DNA of 64,000 nucleotides from CAVZGO01 sp963774935 (GTDB taxonomy: Bacteria; Chloroflexota; Anaerolineae; Anaerolineales; UBA4823), in assembly GCA_963774935.1 (NCBI GenBank), contig CAVZGO010000003.1:496001-560000 (forward strand), written 5' to 3'. The translations under genes and the position numbers were made by a program. How positions within the stretch are numbered: position 1 is the stretch's first letter; each line of letters opens with the position of its first letter. Under the pieces are notes generated by a model. That model had not been told where the DNA came from, did not search any database, and saw only the letters and a program-made list of their open reading frames with translations. Below are positions 9,452 through 17,766 of the stretch, piece by piece.

Positions 9452-12400
9452 ATGCCACCTGAATACCTGATCGGTTTGGACGCGGGAGGTCACTCAATCC
9501 GCTGTATGGTAGTACACGCAGCCACCGGCAAATGGATCACTGCTGCACGACCCTGGCGTCACACACCAGCTCCGAGTGCTGGTTGGGCATTTGACCTGGA
9601 CATGGAGGGGGGCTGGCAAAGTTTATTGGCTTGTACCCGTGAAGCCATTGAAAAGGCACAAATTACGCCAGACCAAATCGCTGCGCTGGCCATAACCGGC
9701 ATGCGCCATTCAATGGTTGTGCTTGATACGACCGGCAATCCGCTGCTTGCCACGCCAACTCAGGACGCGCGAGCTGCTGCCCAAAGCTCTGAGCTCGGGG
9801 GTCAATTGGGAGATGTGATTTATCAGCGTACCTGTCGTTGGCCGCTACCGATATTCAGCCTTTGCCGTTTACTTTGGATGCAAGAAATTGCACAGGATCA
9901 ACTCCGATCTCCTGCCAAAGTGTTGCCATTGAGTAGCTGGTTTGCCTGGCGATTATGTGGTGAGTTTGCAACTGACCCTACATTGGCAATTGAAACGCTG
10001 CTCTTTGATATTCGACAGAAGTCTTGGGCACAGGATTTATTCAAACGCTTCAGCATTCCTGATTCACTTTTCCCTACTGTATTACCTGCAGGCACACGCA
10101 TCGGAAGCTTAACACCCGATGCTGCCACATCATCAGGGTTGCGACCGGGTCTGCCAATCGTCCTGGCTGGTGGCGATACCCAATGTGGCTTGTTAGGGCT
10201 GAGTGCAATATCCCCGAATCAAGTGGCTGCAATTACTGGTACCACCGCGCCTGTTCAGGTGATTACCAGCAAATTGACCGTAGATCGTCGGCAAGTCCTC
10301 TGGAGTGGGCTACACTTAATACCCGATCAATTTCTACTCGAAAGCAATGCGGGCAGCCTTGGAGAGAGCCTCGACTGGATTGCGGAATTATTTTATCCTG
10401 ATGATAAAAATCCACAATCACGCTTCATAGCTGAGGCGTCGCTCGCTTCTGCTGGTTCAGCAGGACTTATCTCCACATTTGGAGCTCAGGTTTTCAACGC
10501 TAAATCGGCTGGAGCTCCAGTCGGCTCCATCACGTTGAATCCATATATTGGAGGGCAATCGACTGATCGCAAAGCTAATCTCGCCAGGTCTATCCTGGAA
10601 GGTATGGCTTACGGACTTCGAGCGAATATTGAGCAGCTCGCCACGCTCACTCAGTATCCAGAACAGCTTCTCCTCGGTGGCGGCATGGCACGCAGCTCAT
10701 TCTGGGCACAGTTGGTCAGTGATGTGCTCGGAATACCGGTGGCTGTCCCCAGTCCAGTAGAAACCAGCGCTTACGGCGCAGCGCTATGCGCTGGAGTTGG
10801 AGCAGGCATCTTCCATGACCTTTCGGAAGGAGCCAGAACACTCAATTTGCCACAAAAAATCTACCATCCGGATGAGCGGTCGGCTAAGACATATCAACAA
10901 CTTTACCCATCCTGGGAGCAGGTTCGCCAAAACCGGGAGAAATCTGACGATCTGATTAGCTCAATGATGGTGGGAGAAATGATGTCGGAACTTGAGGTGC
11001 AATCCACCCATAGAGCGGTCGATTTTCGTCCACGAATCTTAGTTACCGCGCAGATGGATGATTACAGCCTTTCAGAATTACGCCAAATCGGTGAGGTGAC
11101 ATACGCTTCATATAGGGAATCACTACACCTATTGACTGCTGATGATCTTGTTGAAGCTTTGCAAAACATCGATATTTTTATCACTGAGATGGATATGGTG
11201 GACCATGAATCGCTACAGCGACTGCCAGATCTCCGTCTCATCGTGAGTTGCCGGGGAAATGCAGTCAACATCGACGTTGATGCATGTACAGTGGAAGGTA
11301 TTCCGGTACTGAATACACCTGGACGAAACGCAGATGCTGTTGCTGAGCTCACGATTCTATTTATTCTGATGCTGGCACACAAACTTCCCCAGGCGCAAAA
11401 TTTTCTCCATAAACCAGGTGGTGAAGCTGGCGATATGGGACGCATGGGACAGGCTCACGAGGAGTTTCTTGGGAATGAGTTGTGGCATAAAACCATCGGA
11501 CTCGTTGGACTCGGCGCTGTCGGCAGTAATGTTGTCAGGCGCGTATCACCATTTCATGCCCGAATATTGGTATACGACCCTTACGCAGACGAGTATCAAG
11601 CTCAAAGGCTGGGTGTCGAGCTGACAACTCTTGAAAACCTGCTTGCCGAGAGTGATTTCATCTCTCTCCACGCCCCAGTCACTGATGAGACGCGTGGTAT
11701 GCTCGGTGTTCACCAGTTCGACATGATGAAACCGGGATCGTTTCTGATCAACACAGCCAGGGCTGCATTAGTTGATGATCAAGCTCTGCTTGAGGCATTA
11801 CAAAGTGGAAAAATCGCTGGCGCTGCGATAGATGTTTTTTCCTCTGAGCCACCTGGGTGGGATGATCCTCTCCTTCAACAGCCTAACTTGATTGCCACCC
11901 CACATATCGGCGGTAATACAGCCGAAGTTGCTGCACATCAAGGCCAAATCATCCTTGCTGATCTAAAGAAGATTATGAGAGGGGAGCAGCCTCAACACAT
12001 TTTGAATCCTCAAACCCTGGCTGCCTTCAGTTGGAAAACTCAGCGCAAGATCAGCGTGACTGATCGACAACAAGCTGCTGGCTCTCGAAGTTTTCCCTCG
12101 GTAACCGACATTACCCCTCAATCTGAAACAATGACCCTAAAATCCGATTCGTTGCCCGCGCCTACCCCGCAACATCCTCCAACACCGAACGTTACACAGG
12201 AGATGACCATGATTGTTGAATCGTCGAGTGAAAATCAATTACGTTCGCAGATGGAAAAAATATTACATGATTTCCTTGACGCCGCCGCGCATGATCCAAC
12301 CTTATTGTCCTTTGCTGAAAAAAAACATGTGATCAGTCAATATACCATCAGCGATCTAGACCTGGTTTTCCACATTGGCTTTATGTCCGGTGAGGTTATA

Positions 12401-13309
12401 ACCGGCCTTGGCGCAGCACCACGACCGGCGGAGGTGAAGATGAAAGCCAGCGCCGAAACCTTTGATGGTATATTCACCGGTCGGATAAATGGGAACAAAG
12501 CCGCAATGGGTGGAAAACTCTCCTTCAGCGGTGATGTGCGCCTGGCTATGGGTATGCAGCGTGTTCAAGGAGACCTGATTCGCCTGTACACTGCTGCAAG
12601 GACACACGTTGAAGATCTAGATTTCAATGCCAGCCCCACCACAGCGCAAATTAAACAGGCTGCCCTGCCTGTCGAATCGGGTGATTTACGACAACAGCTC
12701 GTAAAAACCATTCAGGAGCTCTATGAAACTCAGTTAATTACCGCCACAGGAGGAAATTTAAGCGCCCGAATTCCTGAGAAACTTGAAGCCTGGATCACCC
12801 CTGGTCAGATCTTCAAAGGTGATTTGCGTCCAGAAAGCATGGTGCGCATCGATTTCGAAGGCAACTCATTGGATCCAGATGCTTTTGCCCCTTCCAGTGA
12901 ACGCCTGGTACATACAGAAATTTATAAACGCCGGCAGGATGTCCAGGCAATCGTCCACGCGCATGCACCGTACACCACCATACTTGGCTTGAGCGGATTG
13001 CCTTTCTTGCCGGTCACCACAGATGCAGCATATTTCAAAGAGCTGCCAGTTGTTCCTTTCATCATGCCAGGTACACGTGAATTGGCAATAGAGGTGGCAA
13101 AACGATTAGGAAATAACCCTGCTGTCATCATGCAGAATCATGGCGTTGTTGTCGCTGGCAGCAGCTTGCGACGTGCCAGTAATTTCCTGGAAGCGATAGA
13201 GCGCACCAGCCAGTTGATGTTAGGCTGCTATGCAGTCGGGAAAAAGCCCCCTACCTTGCCAAAAGACATGGTTAAGCTGCTGCAAGAAGTTGGTGAGATG
13301 ATGGCTTAA
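9452..13309 (+). CDS. Four-domain fusion: FGGY sugar kinase / 2-hydroxyacid dehydrogenase / SCP2-like / class II aldolase
   Basis: One uninterrupted frame of 1285 residues. Residues 1-500: FGGY kinase (xylulokinase/fuculokinase-like) with LDAGGHSIRCMV, AGGDTQCGLLGL, TGTTAPVQV and the C-terminal signature LLLGGGMARSSFWAQ. Residues about 526-850: D-isomer-specific 2-hydroxyacid dehydrogenase with GLVGLGAVGSN (Rossmann), catalytic Arg in VSCRGNAVNIDV, Glu in SSEPP and His in TPHIGGNT. A Pro/Ser/Thr linker (about 865-918), then an SCP2-like domain (about 920-1050). Residues about 1076-1285: class II aldolase/adducin with TGGNLSARIP, SSERLVHTEIY, metal ligands HAHAP and MQNHGVVV. Kinase plus aldolase resembles the route ketose, ketose phosphate, DHAP plus aldehyde; the dehydrogenase would act on a product or branch (inference). 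Neighbours rpe and rpiA support pentose/sugar-acid metabolism. Substrate unknown. Ribosome-site-like sequences precede in-frame ATGs at both inter-domain junctions. Confidence 0.92.
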   Translation: MPPEYLIGLDAGGHSIRCMVVHAATGKWITAARPWRHTPAPSAGWAFDLDMEGGWQSLLACTREAIEKAQITPDQIAALAITGMRHSMVVLDTTGNPLLATPTQDARAAAQSSELGGQLGDVIYQRTCRWPLPIFSLCRLLWMQEIAQDQLRSPAKVLPLSSWFAWRLCGEFATDPTLAIETLLFDIRQKSWAQDLFKRFSIPDSLFPTVLPAGTRIGSLTPDAATSSGLRPGLPIVLAGGDTQCGLLGLSAISPNQVAAITGTTAPVQVITSKLTVDRRQVLWSGLHLIPDQFLLESNAGSLGESLDWIAELFYPDDKNPQSRFIAEASLASAGSAGLISTFGAQVFNAKSAGAPVGSITLNPYIGGQSTDRKANLARSILEGMAYGLRANIEQLATLTQYPEQLLLGGGMARSSFWAQLVSDVLGIPVAVPSPVETSAYGAALCAGVGAGIFHDLSEGARTLNLPQKIYHPDERSAKTYQQLYPSWEQVRQNREKSDDLISSMMVGEMMSELEVQSTHRAVDFRPRILVTAQMDDYSLSELRQIGEVTYASYRESLHLLTADDLVEALQNIDIFITEMDMVDHESLQRLPDLRLIVSCRGNAVNIDVDACTVEGIPVLNTPGRNADAVAELTILFILMLAHKLPQAQNFLHKPGGEAGDMGRMGQAHEEFLGNELWHKTIGLVGLGAVGSNVVRRVSPFHARILVYDPYADEYQAQRLGVELTTLENLLAESDFISLHAPVTDETRGMLGVHQFDMMKPGSFLINTARAALVDDQALLEALQSGKIAGAAIDVFSSEPPGWDDPLLQQPNLIATPHIGGNTAEVAAHQGQIILADLKKIMRGEQPQHILNPQTLAAFSWKTQRKISVTDRQQAAGSRSFPSVTDITPQSETMTLKSDSLPAPTPQHPPTPNVTQEMTMIVESSSENQLRSQMEKILHDFLDAAAHDPTLLSFAEKKHVISQYTISDLDLVFHIGFMSGEVITGLGAAPRPAEVKMKASAETFDGIFTGRINGNKAAMGGKLSFSGDVRLAMGMQRVQGDLIRLYTAARTHVEDLDFNASPTTAQIKQAALPVESGDLRQQLVKTIQELYETQLITATGGNLSARIPEKLEAWITPGQIFKGDLRPESMVRIDFEGNSLDPDAFAPSSERLVHTEIYKRRQDVQAIVHAHAPYTTILGLSGLPFLPVTTDAAYFKELPVVPFIMPGTRELAIEVAKRLGNNPAVIMQNHGVVVAGSSLRRASNFLEAIERTSQLMLGCYAVGKKPPTLPKDMVKLLQEVGEMMA
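10972..10984 (+). promoter_or_regulatory. Internal ribosome-binding-site-like sequence at kinase/dehydrogenase junction
   Basis: GGGAGAA directly followed by in-frame ATG ATG (10979 and 10982, codons 510 and 511) exactly where the kinase domain ends and the dehydrogenase domain begins. Either a relic of a separate gene start or a working internal start. Confidence 0.5.
12198..12211 (+). promoter_or_regulatory. Internal ribosome-binding-site-like sequence before the SCP2-aldolase part
   Basis: AGGAG (12198-12202) lies six bases before in-frame ATG 12209 (codon 920), the first residue of the SCP2-like domain, after a low-complexity linker. It could allow the SCP2-aldolase half to be made separately. 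Confidence 0.5.
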
Positions 13310-13321
13310 TTATCCAGATGG

Positions 13322-14011
13322 CTATTGGGGGCTGCCTGATTGGTTCGCAACTGTTCGGAGCTCGGATAAGTTTACAGAGACACTCGCTTTTGCGTTAAAA
13401 ACTGCTGATCCTGCCACTAAAACATCTGCTCCCGCGGCAACTATCTGTCCGGCATTCTCTGCCCACACCCCACCATCGACTTCCAATTCGACATGTTCCA
13501 GTCCCCCTGTAACTAACATCTGGCGCACGCGTCGTATTCTTTCAAGGCTGCCTGGTATAAACACCTGCCCACCAAAGCCAGGATTGACCGACATAATCAA
13601 CACAAGGTCAACGTCACTAATGATCTCCTCAAGGCTCGACACGGGAGTCGCGGGGTTTAAGGTCACACCAGCTTTTGCGCCACCCATTTTTATCTGTTGA
13701 ACCGTGCGGTGTAAATGCGGGCAGGTTTCTACATGTACTGTAATGAGGTCTGCACCAGCGCGTAAAAAATCTGGGATCAATCGCTCCGGCTGTTCAATCA
13801 TCAAGTGGACATCTAATGGCACACCTGCCGGTTGGCATATCGGCTTTAATGCTGCAACGACCATCGGTCCGATGGTCAGATTCGGGACAAAATGACCATC
13901 CATCACATCCACGTGAATGTAATCTGCACCTGCAGCAACCGCTTCTTGCACCTGTTCACCCAGGCGGGCAAAATTTGCAGAAAGAATTGATGGAGCAATT
14001 TTGATCTTCAT
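13322..14011 (-). CDS. rpe: Ribulose-phosphate 3-epimerase
   Basis: 229 residues, full length. Interconverts D-ribulose 5-phosphate and D-xylulose 5-phosphate in the cytoplasmic pentose phosphate pathway. Seen: APSILSANFARLGEQV, HVDVMDGHFVPNLTIGP (metal-binding His and catalytic Asp), VHLMIEQPE, SVNPGFGGQ and VELEVDGGV (second catalytic Asp) in TIM-barrel order. Its ATG overlaps the stop of rpiA (ATGA), so the two are translationally coupled. Converges with the fusion gene, 12 bases between stops. Confidence 0.97.
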   Translation of the reverse strand: MKIKIAPSILSANFARLGEQVQEAVAAGADYIHVDVMDGHFVPNLTIGPMVVAALKPICQPAGVPLDVHLMIEQPERLIPDFLRAGADLITVHVETCPHLHRTVQQIKMGGAKAGVTLNPATPVSSLEEIISDVDLVLIMSVNPGFGGQVFIPGSLERIRRVRQMLVTGGLEHVELEVDGGVWAENAGQIVAAGADVLVAGSAVFNAKASVSVNLSELRTVANQSGSPQ

Positions 14012-14721
14012 CTTGGACGCTCTATGATCGATATACCTTGATTGCCTGCTACAATGATCTGGTCCGCCATTCCTAAAAATAGACCATGTTCAATGATTCC
14101 CGGACGTACTGATAATAACCCCGCTAATCGGTTTGGGTCATCAATCCCAATTAACTCTGTTGAGGACTGATCCCTCCGGAACCAGCATTTGGCAAGATAA
14201 TTACCGTTATCCGTCACTACCGGGGATCCATTGTCTTCCAACCATAGTTCTGCCTGACATCCGAGACTGTTCAGCCAGCGCAGGTGAGCGGCGTGCTCAA
14301 ACGGTAAAATTTCTACAGGTAATGGGATGTGCATTCCCAATCGTGGTACCAATTTACTATCATCCACGATCACTATAAACTTCTTTGCATGCACCTCCAC
14401 TACCTTCTCTCTCAGCAAGGCTCTTCCAAGTCCTTTGATCAAATTTAGCTGCGGGTCTACTTCGTCAGCTCCATCTACAGCCAAATCCAAAACTGGATGA
14501 TCGGTTAGGGTTGTTAACGGTATTCCCAGATTGCGGGCGCGGGTCGCTGAATTCTCTGAGGTAGGGACACCAGATATGCCTTTTAGCTCGCCAGTTGCCA
14601 GTTTGTTACCCAGGTGATCGATAAAAAATGCTGTTGTCGAGCCAGTACCCAAGCCAAGCACCATATCATCGACAACGTATTCTAAAGCCTGGAGTGCAGC
14701 TGCCTCTTTAGAATTCGTCAT
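14008..14721 (-). CDS. rpiA: Ribose-5-phosphate isomerase A
   Basis: 237 residues. Interconverts ribose 5-phosphate and ribulose 5-phosphate. Seen: VLGLGTGSTTAFFIDHLG (phosphate-binding loop), the region around GVPTSENSATRARNLGIPL, the catalytic DLAVDGADEVDPQLNLIKG with Asp residues, and LLREKVVEVHAKKFIVIVDDSK. Forms a two-gene unit with rpe through a 4-base overlap. A long hairpin lies between it and the upstream aldolase gene on the same strand. Confidence 0.97.
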   Translation of the reverse strand: MTNSKEAAALQALEYVVDDMVLGLGTGSTTAFFIDHLGNKLATGELKGISGVPTSENSATRARNLGIPLTTLTDHPVLDLAVDGADEVDPQLNLIKGLGRALLREKVVEVHAKKFIVIVDDSKLVPRLGMHIPLPVEILPFEHAAHLRWLNSLGCQAELWLEDNGSPVVTDNGNYLAKCWFRRDQSSTELIGIDDPNRLAGLLSVRPGIIEHGLFLGMADQIIVAGNQGISIIERPR

Positions 14722-14748
14722 AGTTCATCTCACGGTTGCATATAAGAT

Positions 14749-14785
14749 AAGGTGTTTTGCGATATTGAGCATCGCAAAACACCTT
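14749..14785 (-). terminator. Perfect 15-bp hairpin between aldolase and rpiA
   Basis: Arms 14749-14763 and 14771-14785 are perfectly complementary over 15 bases with a 7-base loop. It follows the stop of the class II aldolase gene by 16 bases on the minus strand. No clear run of T follows on either strand, so termination may be weak, or the hairpin may act on mRNA stability or processing. Confidence 0.55.
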
Positions 14786-14801
14786 AACGATAATCACCAG
14801 G

Positions 14802-15755
14802 TCACTTGGTTAATACCGCTCTTGCTTCTGGCAGATGACCCGCGCTGCCAAGCTTCTCATTCTTATGAGCAATGAATTTGGCATACTCTGCCACAAAGAT
14901 TTTCCCGGGATCTCGGAAATCAAACTTCTCCGGATAATCTCGGAAGTATTCCCGGTGCACGCGTGTCCACACCAGTCGACCATCAGTGTCGATGTTAACC
15001 TTGGTTACGCCCAGTTGCGCTGCCTTGACGAACTCATTCTCGTCCACTCCCTTTGCTGACGGATCCAGCTTACCTCCAGCGGCGTTGATGCGTTCTACTT
15101 CTTCTTTGGGTACCGACGACGAGCCATGCATCACCAGTGGGAAACCGAGAAGTTTCTGTTGAATTTCCGCCAAGCGACCGATGTGCAATCCTTGTGAGCC
15201 GGAGAATTTATAGGCTCCGTGGCTGGTTCCAATTGCAACTGCCAGGCTATCACAGCCGGTTTCCTTAACAAATCGGACCGCGTCATCGGGGTCAGTTAAC
15301 AAGGCATGCTTTTCATCTACTTTAATGTCTTCCTCAACACCTCCGAGCATACCCAGCTCGGATTCAACACTCAGACCTTTTGCGTGAGCGCGCTCAACCA
15401 CCCGGCGAGTTATTTCGACATTCTTCTCGAAGGGCTCATGCGATGCATCGATCATTACCGATGAGTACAGCCCCGAATCGATACAGGCATAGCAAGTTTC
15501 CTCGTCCCCATGATCGAGATGTACGGCGAAAATGGCTTCAGGGAAATTCTTGTCAGCCGCAGCCATCATTGCCTCGAGCATTTTGGCATTCGCATATTTC
15601 CGTGCACCTTTTGATAGCTGGATAATGAACGGTGCCTGGGATTGGATACATCCTTGAAATAGCCCAAGAGTTTGTTCCAGATTATTGATGTTATATGCAC
15701 CAATGGCATACTTTCCGTATGCTAACTTAAAGAGTTCATTCGTTGTGACTATCAT
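14802..15755 (-). CDS. fba: Class II fructose-bisphosphate (ketose-bisphosphate) aldolase
   Basis: 317 residues. Zinc-dependent aldolase that splits fructose 1,6-bisphosphate into DHAP and glyceraldehyde 3-phosphate, or acts on a related ketose bisphosphate. Seen: GAYNINNLEQTLG, VHLDHGDEETCYACIDSG (first zinc His and catalytic Asp), SVMIDASHEPFEKN, VESELGMLGGVEED (metal-ligand Glu), VAIGTSHGAYKF (zinc His), MHGSSSVP (third zinc His) and KVNIDTDGRL. AGGAGAAATTCAC precedes ATG 15755. Tagatose-bisphosphate specificity cannot be excluded, although length and motifs fit the fructose enzyme. Same strand as rpiA-rpe, separated from them by the hairpin. Confidence 0.94.
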   Translation of the reverse strand: MIVTTNELFKLAYGKYAIGAYNINNLEQTLGLFQGCIQSQAPFIIQLSKGARKYANAKMLEAMMAAADKNFPEAIFAVHLDHGDEETCYACIDSGLYSSVMIDASHEPFEKNVEITRRVVERAHAKGLSVESELGMLGGVEEDIKVDEKHALLTDPDDAVRFVKETGCDSLAVAIGTSHGAYKFSGSQGLHIGRLAEIQQKLLGFPLVMHGSSSVPKEEVERINAAGGKLDPSAKGVDENEFVKAAQLGVTKVNIDTDGRLVWTRVHREYFRDYPEKFDFRDPGKIFVAEYAKFIAHKNEKLGSAGHLPEARAVLTK

Positions 15756-15896
15756 GTGAATTTCTCCTATCTAGTTATGTGGATTTCAGGCATTTATCTA
15801 AAATTATTATACCGCATCGGAATAATGATTGCATTTTATACAATGAAGCCAATAAATGTCCGATATCAATTATAATAACGAAACTCCAGGATATCC

Positions 15897-17270
15897 ATGA
15901 AACCACCACGATTCAATTTACCCCACCTACTTATATTCATAATCATAATTCTTGTCTTCGGCGTTTCGGGATGCGCACCGTTAAGTCCATCCGCTGAGGA
16001 AAATTCACAGGCAGGAATTCTCCCTCAATCGGATATCGGTCCAGACCCAAGTATCGAATCTGGTTTTACATCTGAGGGTTTTCCGTATCTCGGCAATGCT
16101 GATGCCCCAGTAACGCTGGTTGAATACAGTGATTACCTGTGTCCTTTTTGTGGCAGACATTTCGCTCAGACCTACCCAACTTTAGTGGACCAGTACATCC
16201 GTACGGGCAAAGTCAAATTAGTTTTCCGCGACTTCCCGATCGCCGAACTGCATCCAAACGCGCCAGCTGGCCATCTGGCTGCGCAATGTGTAGCGGAACA
16301 AGGGATTGAGAAATTCTGGAAAATGCATGACCTGCTGTTCAGGTCCCAGGAATCCTGGGCTGGGCTTAGCGATCCAACCCAATTTCTTGCTGAACAGGCG
16401 CAACTCGCGGGCGCTGACCTTCAGCAATATCAGGAATGCATACAGTCAGGACGAACCAAATCTCAATTACAGCAAAGCATCCAGGATGGGCAATCTCTCG
16501 GATTTAACGGGACGCCAAGTTTCCAATTTTTTGGCGCTGATGATAAGCCTTATGTTCTTATTGGCGCTCAACCTGTAGCGACATTTCAACAATGGATCGA
16601 AACACTCCTGGCCGGTGAGGTACCTGCTGCTGAGACGGTAGAGCCAACCGTCAAGCCTGAGCTTCCTTATTGGGCTAAGCCCGAAGGATTAGCCCCTGAC
16701 CCCGAGCGTCCAGGATTTACGATGGCTGGTGATCCATATCAAGGGAACCCCGAATCCCCCCTGGTTGTAGTAGAGTTTAGTGATTTTCAATGCCCGGCTT
16801 GTGCAGAGTTCTATCAAGATGCTCAACCTACCCTCAAAGAGACTTTTGTGGATTCTGGTAAGGTATTATGGGTTTACAAGAATATGCCGCTGAAACAGCA
16901 CGCACAGGCTGTCGTGGCTGCTGTAGCCGCGGAGTGTGCAGGGGAACAGAATAAATTCTGGGAATTGCACGATCTTCTTTATAGTAATCAGGATGTTTGG
17001 GCTATCGAAAATCCAGACACGCTGTTGGTTGATTTAGCAAAACAAACCGGCATCGATGAGGATATGTTTCGCGAATGTTTCAATAGCCGCCAGGCTCTTG
17101 AACACGTCTTAACAGATATGTACGATTCTCAGGGCATCGTGGATACCACACCAACATTTATTGTTCTACATGGTGAACAAGGAACTGTTATCCGAGGAAA
17201 CCAACCTCTGGAAGATTTTATATCCATCATTCAGCAACTAATTGAGGATTCGCAATCCACTAACAAATGA
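15897..17270 (+). CDS. Lipoprotein with two tandem DsbA-like thioredoxin domains
   Basis: 457 residues. An N-terminal hydrophobic segment ends in a lipobox-like FGVSGCAP (Cys26), so it is probably a lipid-anchored extracytoplasmic protein. Two DsbA/thioredoxin_4 domains follow (about 60-235 and 275-450), each with the opening motif VTLVEYSDYLCPFCGRHF or VVVEFSDFQCPACAEFY. The active-site CxxC is CPFC in the first and CPAC in the second, and both domains carry the later cis-Pro segment (GTPSFQFFG and TTPTFIVL). Predicted to catalyse thiol-disulfide exchange in secreted proteins. A TATAAT-like box is 20 bases upstream of ATG. The two copies are diverged but colinear, so an internal duplication is the simplest origin. 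Confidence 0.92.
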   Translation: MKPPRFNLPHLLIFIIIILVFGVSGCAPLSPSAEENSQAGILPQSDIGPDPSIESGFTSEGFPYLGNADAPVTLVEYSDYLCPFCGRHFAQTYPTLVDQYIRTGKVKLVFRDFPIAELHPNAPAGHLAAQCVAEQGIEKFWKMHDLLFRSQESWAGLSDPTQFLAEQAQLAGADLQQYQECIQSGRTKSQLQQSIQDGQSLGFNGTPSFQFFGADDKPYVLIGAQPVATFQQWIETLLAGEVPAAETVEPTVKPELPYWAKPEGLAPDPERPGFTMAGDPYQGNPESPLVVVEFSDFQCPACAEFYQDAQPTLKETFVDSGKVLWVYKNMPLKQHAQAVVAAVAAECAGEQNKFWELHDLLYSNQDVWAIENPDTLLVDLAKQTGIDEDMFRECFNSRQALEHVLTDMYDSQGIVDTTPTFIVLHGEQGTVIRGNQPLEDFISIIQQLIEDSQSTNK

Positions 17271-17408
17271 TTTAAAGCGGATAATTTCGAAGTATCAAAG
17301 ATTCTTTATCAATTATTTATGGATTCTTCGTTGTTTTTTACGGCACAACTTATTGACCATGTTATAATTTTTTTAACTGATTGTGTTATCTGCTCGTGGA
17401 GGTAGGAT

Positions 17409-17594
17409 ATGGAAACCAATGAATTATTGCGAACTAGCAGGAACAACGAAGACCTCTCTCGAAAAGCCTATCATAAACCTGCATTATTCTCCTACGGGGA
17501 CGTACGCGATCTGACGCTTGCCCCCAGCCCGGGTTTATTTGAGAGTGGGCGCGGTTACAATTTCCGCACAAACTGGGATGATCCTTGTCCTTAA
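17409..17594 (+). CDS. Lasso peptide precursor
   Basis: 61 residues behind a strong GGAGGTAGGAT site. The leader carries the lasso recognition pattern Y21-x-x-P24-x-L26-x-x-x-G30-x5-T36, with one residue (L37) between Thr and the predicted core. The core would be A38-P61 (24 residues). Its residue 8 is E45 (APSPGLFE), which fits an 8-residue macrolactam between the Ala amine and the Glu side chain. The tail contains aromatic Tyr, Phe and Trp able to act as plugs. A terminator follows, then the cyclase gene, the usual lasso order. The leader match is seen; ring size and core boundary are inference. No homologous characterised peptide is recognised. Confidence 0.85.
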   Translation: METNELLRTSRNNEDLSRKAYHKPALFSYGDVRDLTLAPSPGLFESGRGYNFRTNWDDPCP

Positions 17595-17683
17595 TTTATA
17601 TTCTACGGTGGGAGCTGTAAGTCTATCCCCAGTATAGAGACATACGGATCCCATCTGCAACAAGACTCAATTACAAGTGTTGC

Positions 17684-17718
17684 CAATACCCGTGCTAAAC
17701 CGGCACGGGTATTGCTTT
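17684..17718 (+). terminator. Terminator/attenuator between lasso precursor and cyclase
   Basis: Perfect 12-base arms 17684-17695 and 17703-17714 with a 7-base loop, followed by CTTTTA. In lasso clusters such a hairpin raises precursor mRNA relative to the enzyme genes by partial termination. Confidence 0.8.
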
Positions 17719-17766
17719 TATGGATAACCAGATGACAGTTGCATATATAATAGCTTTATTCCCACG

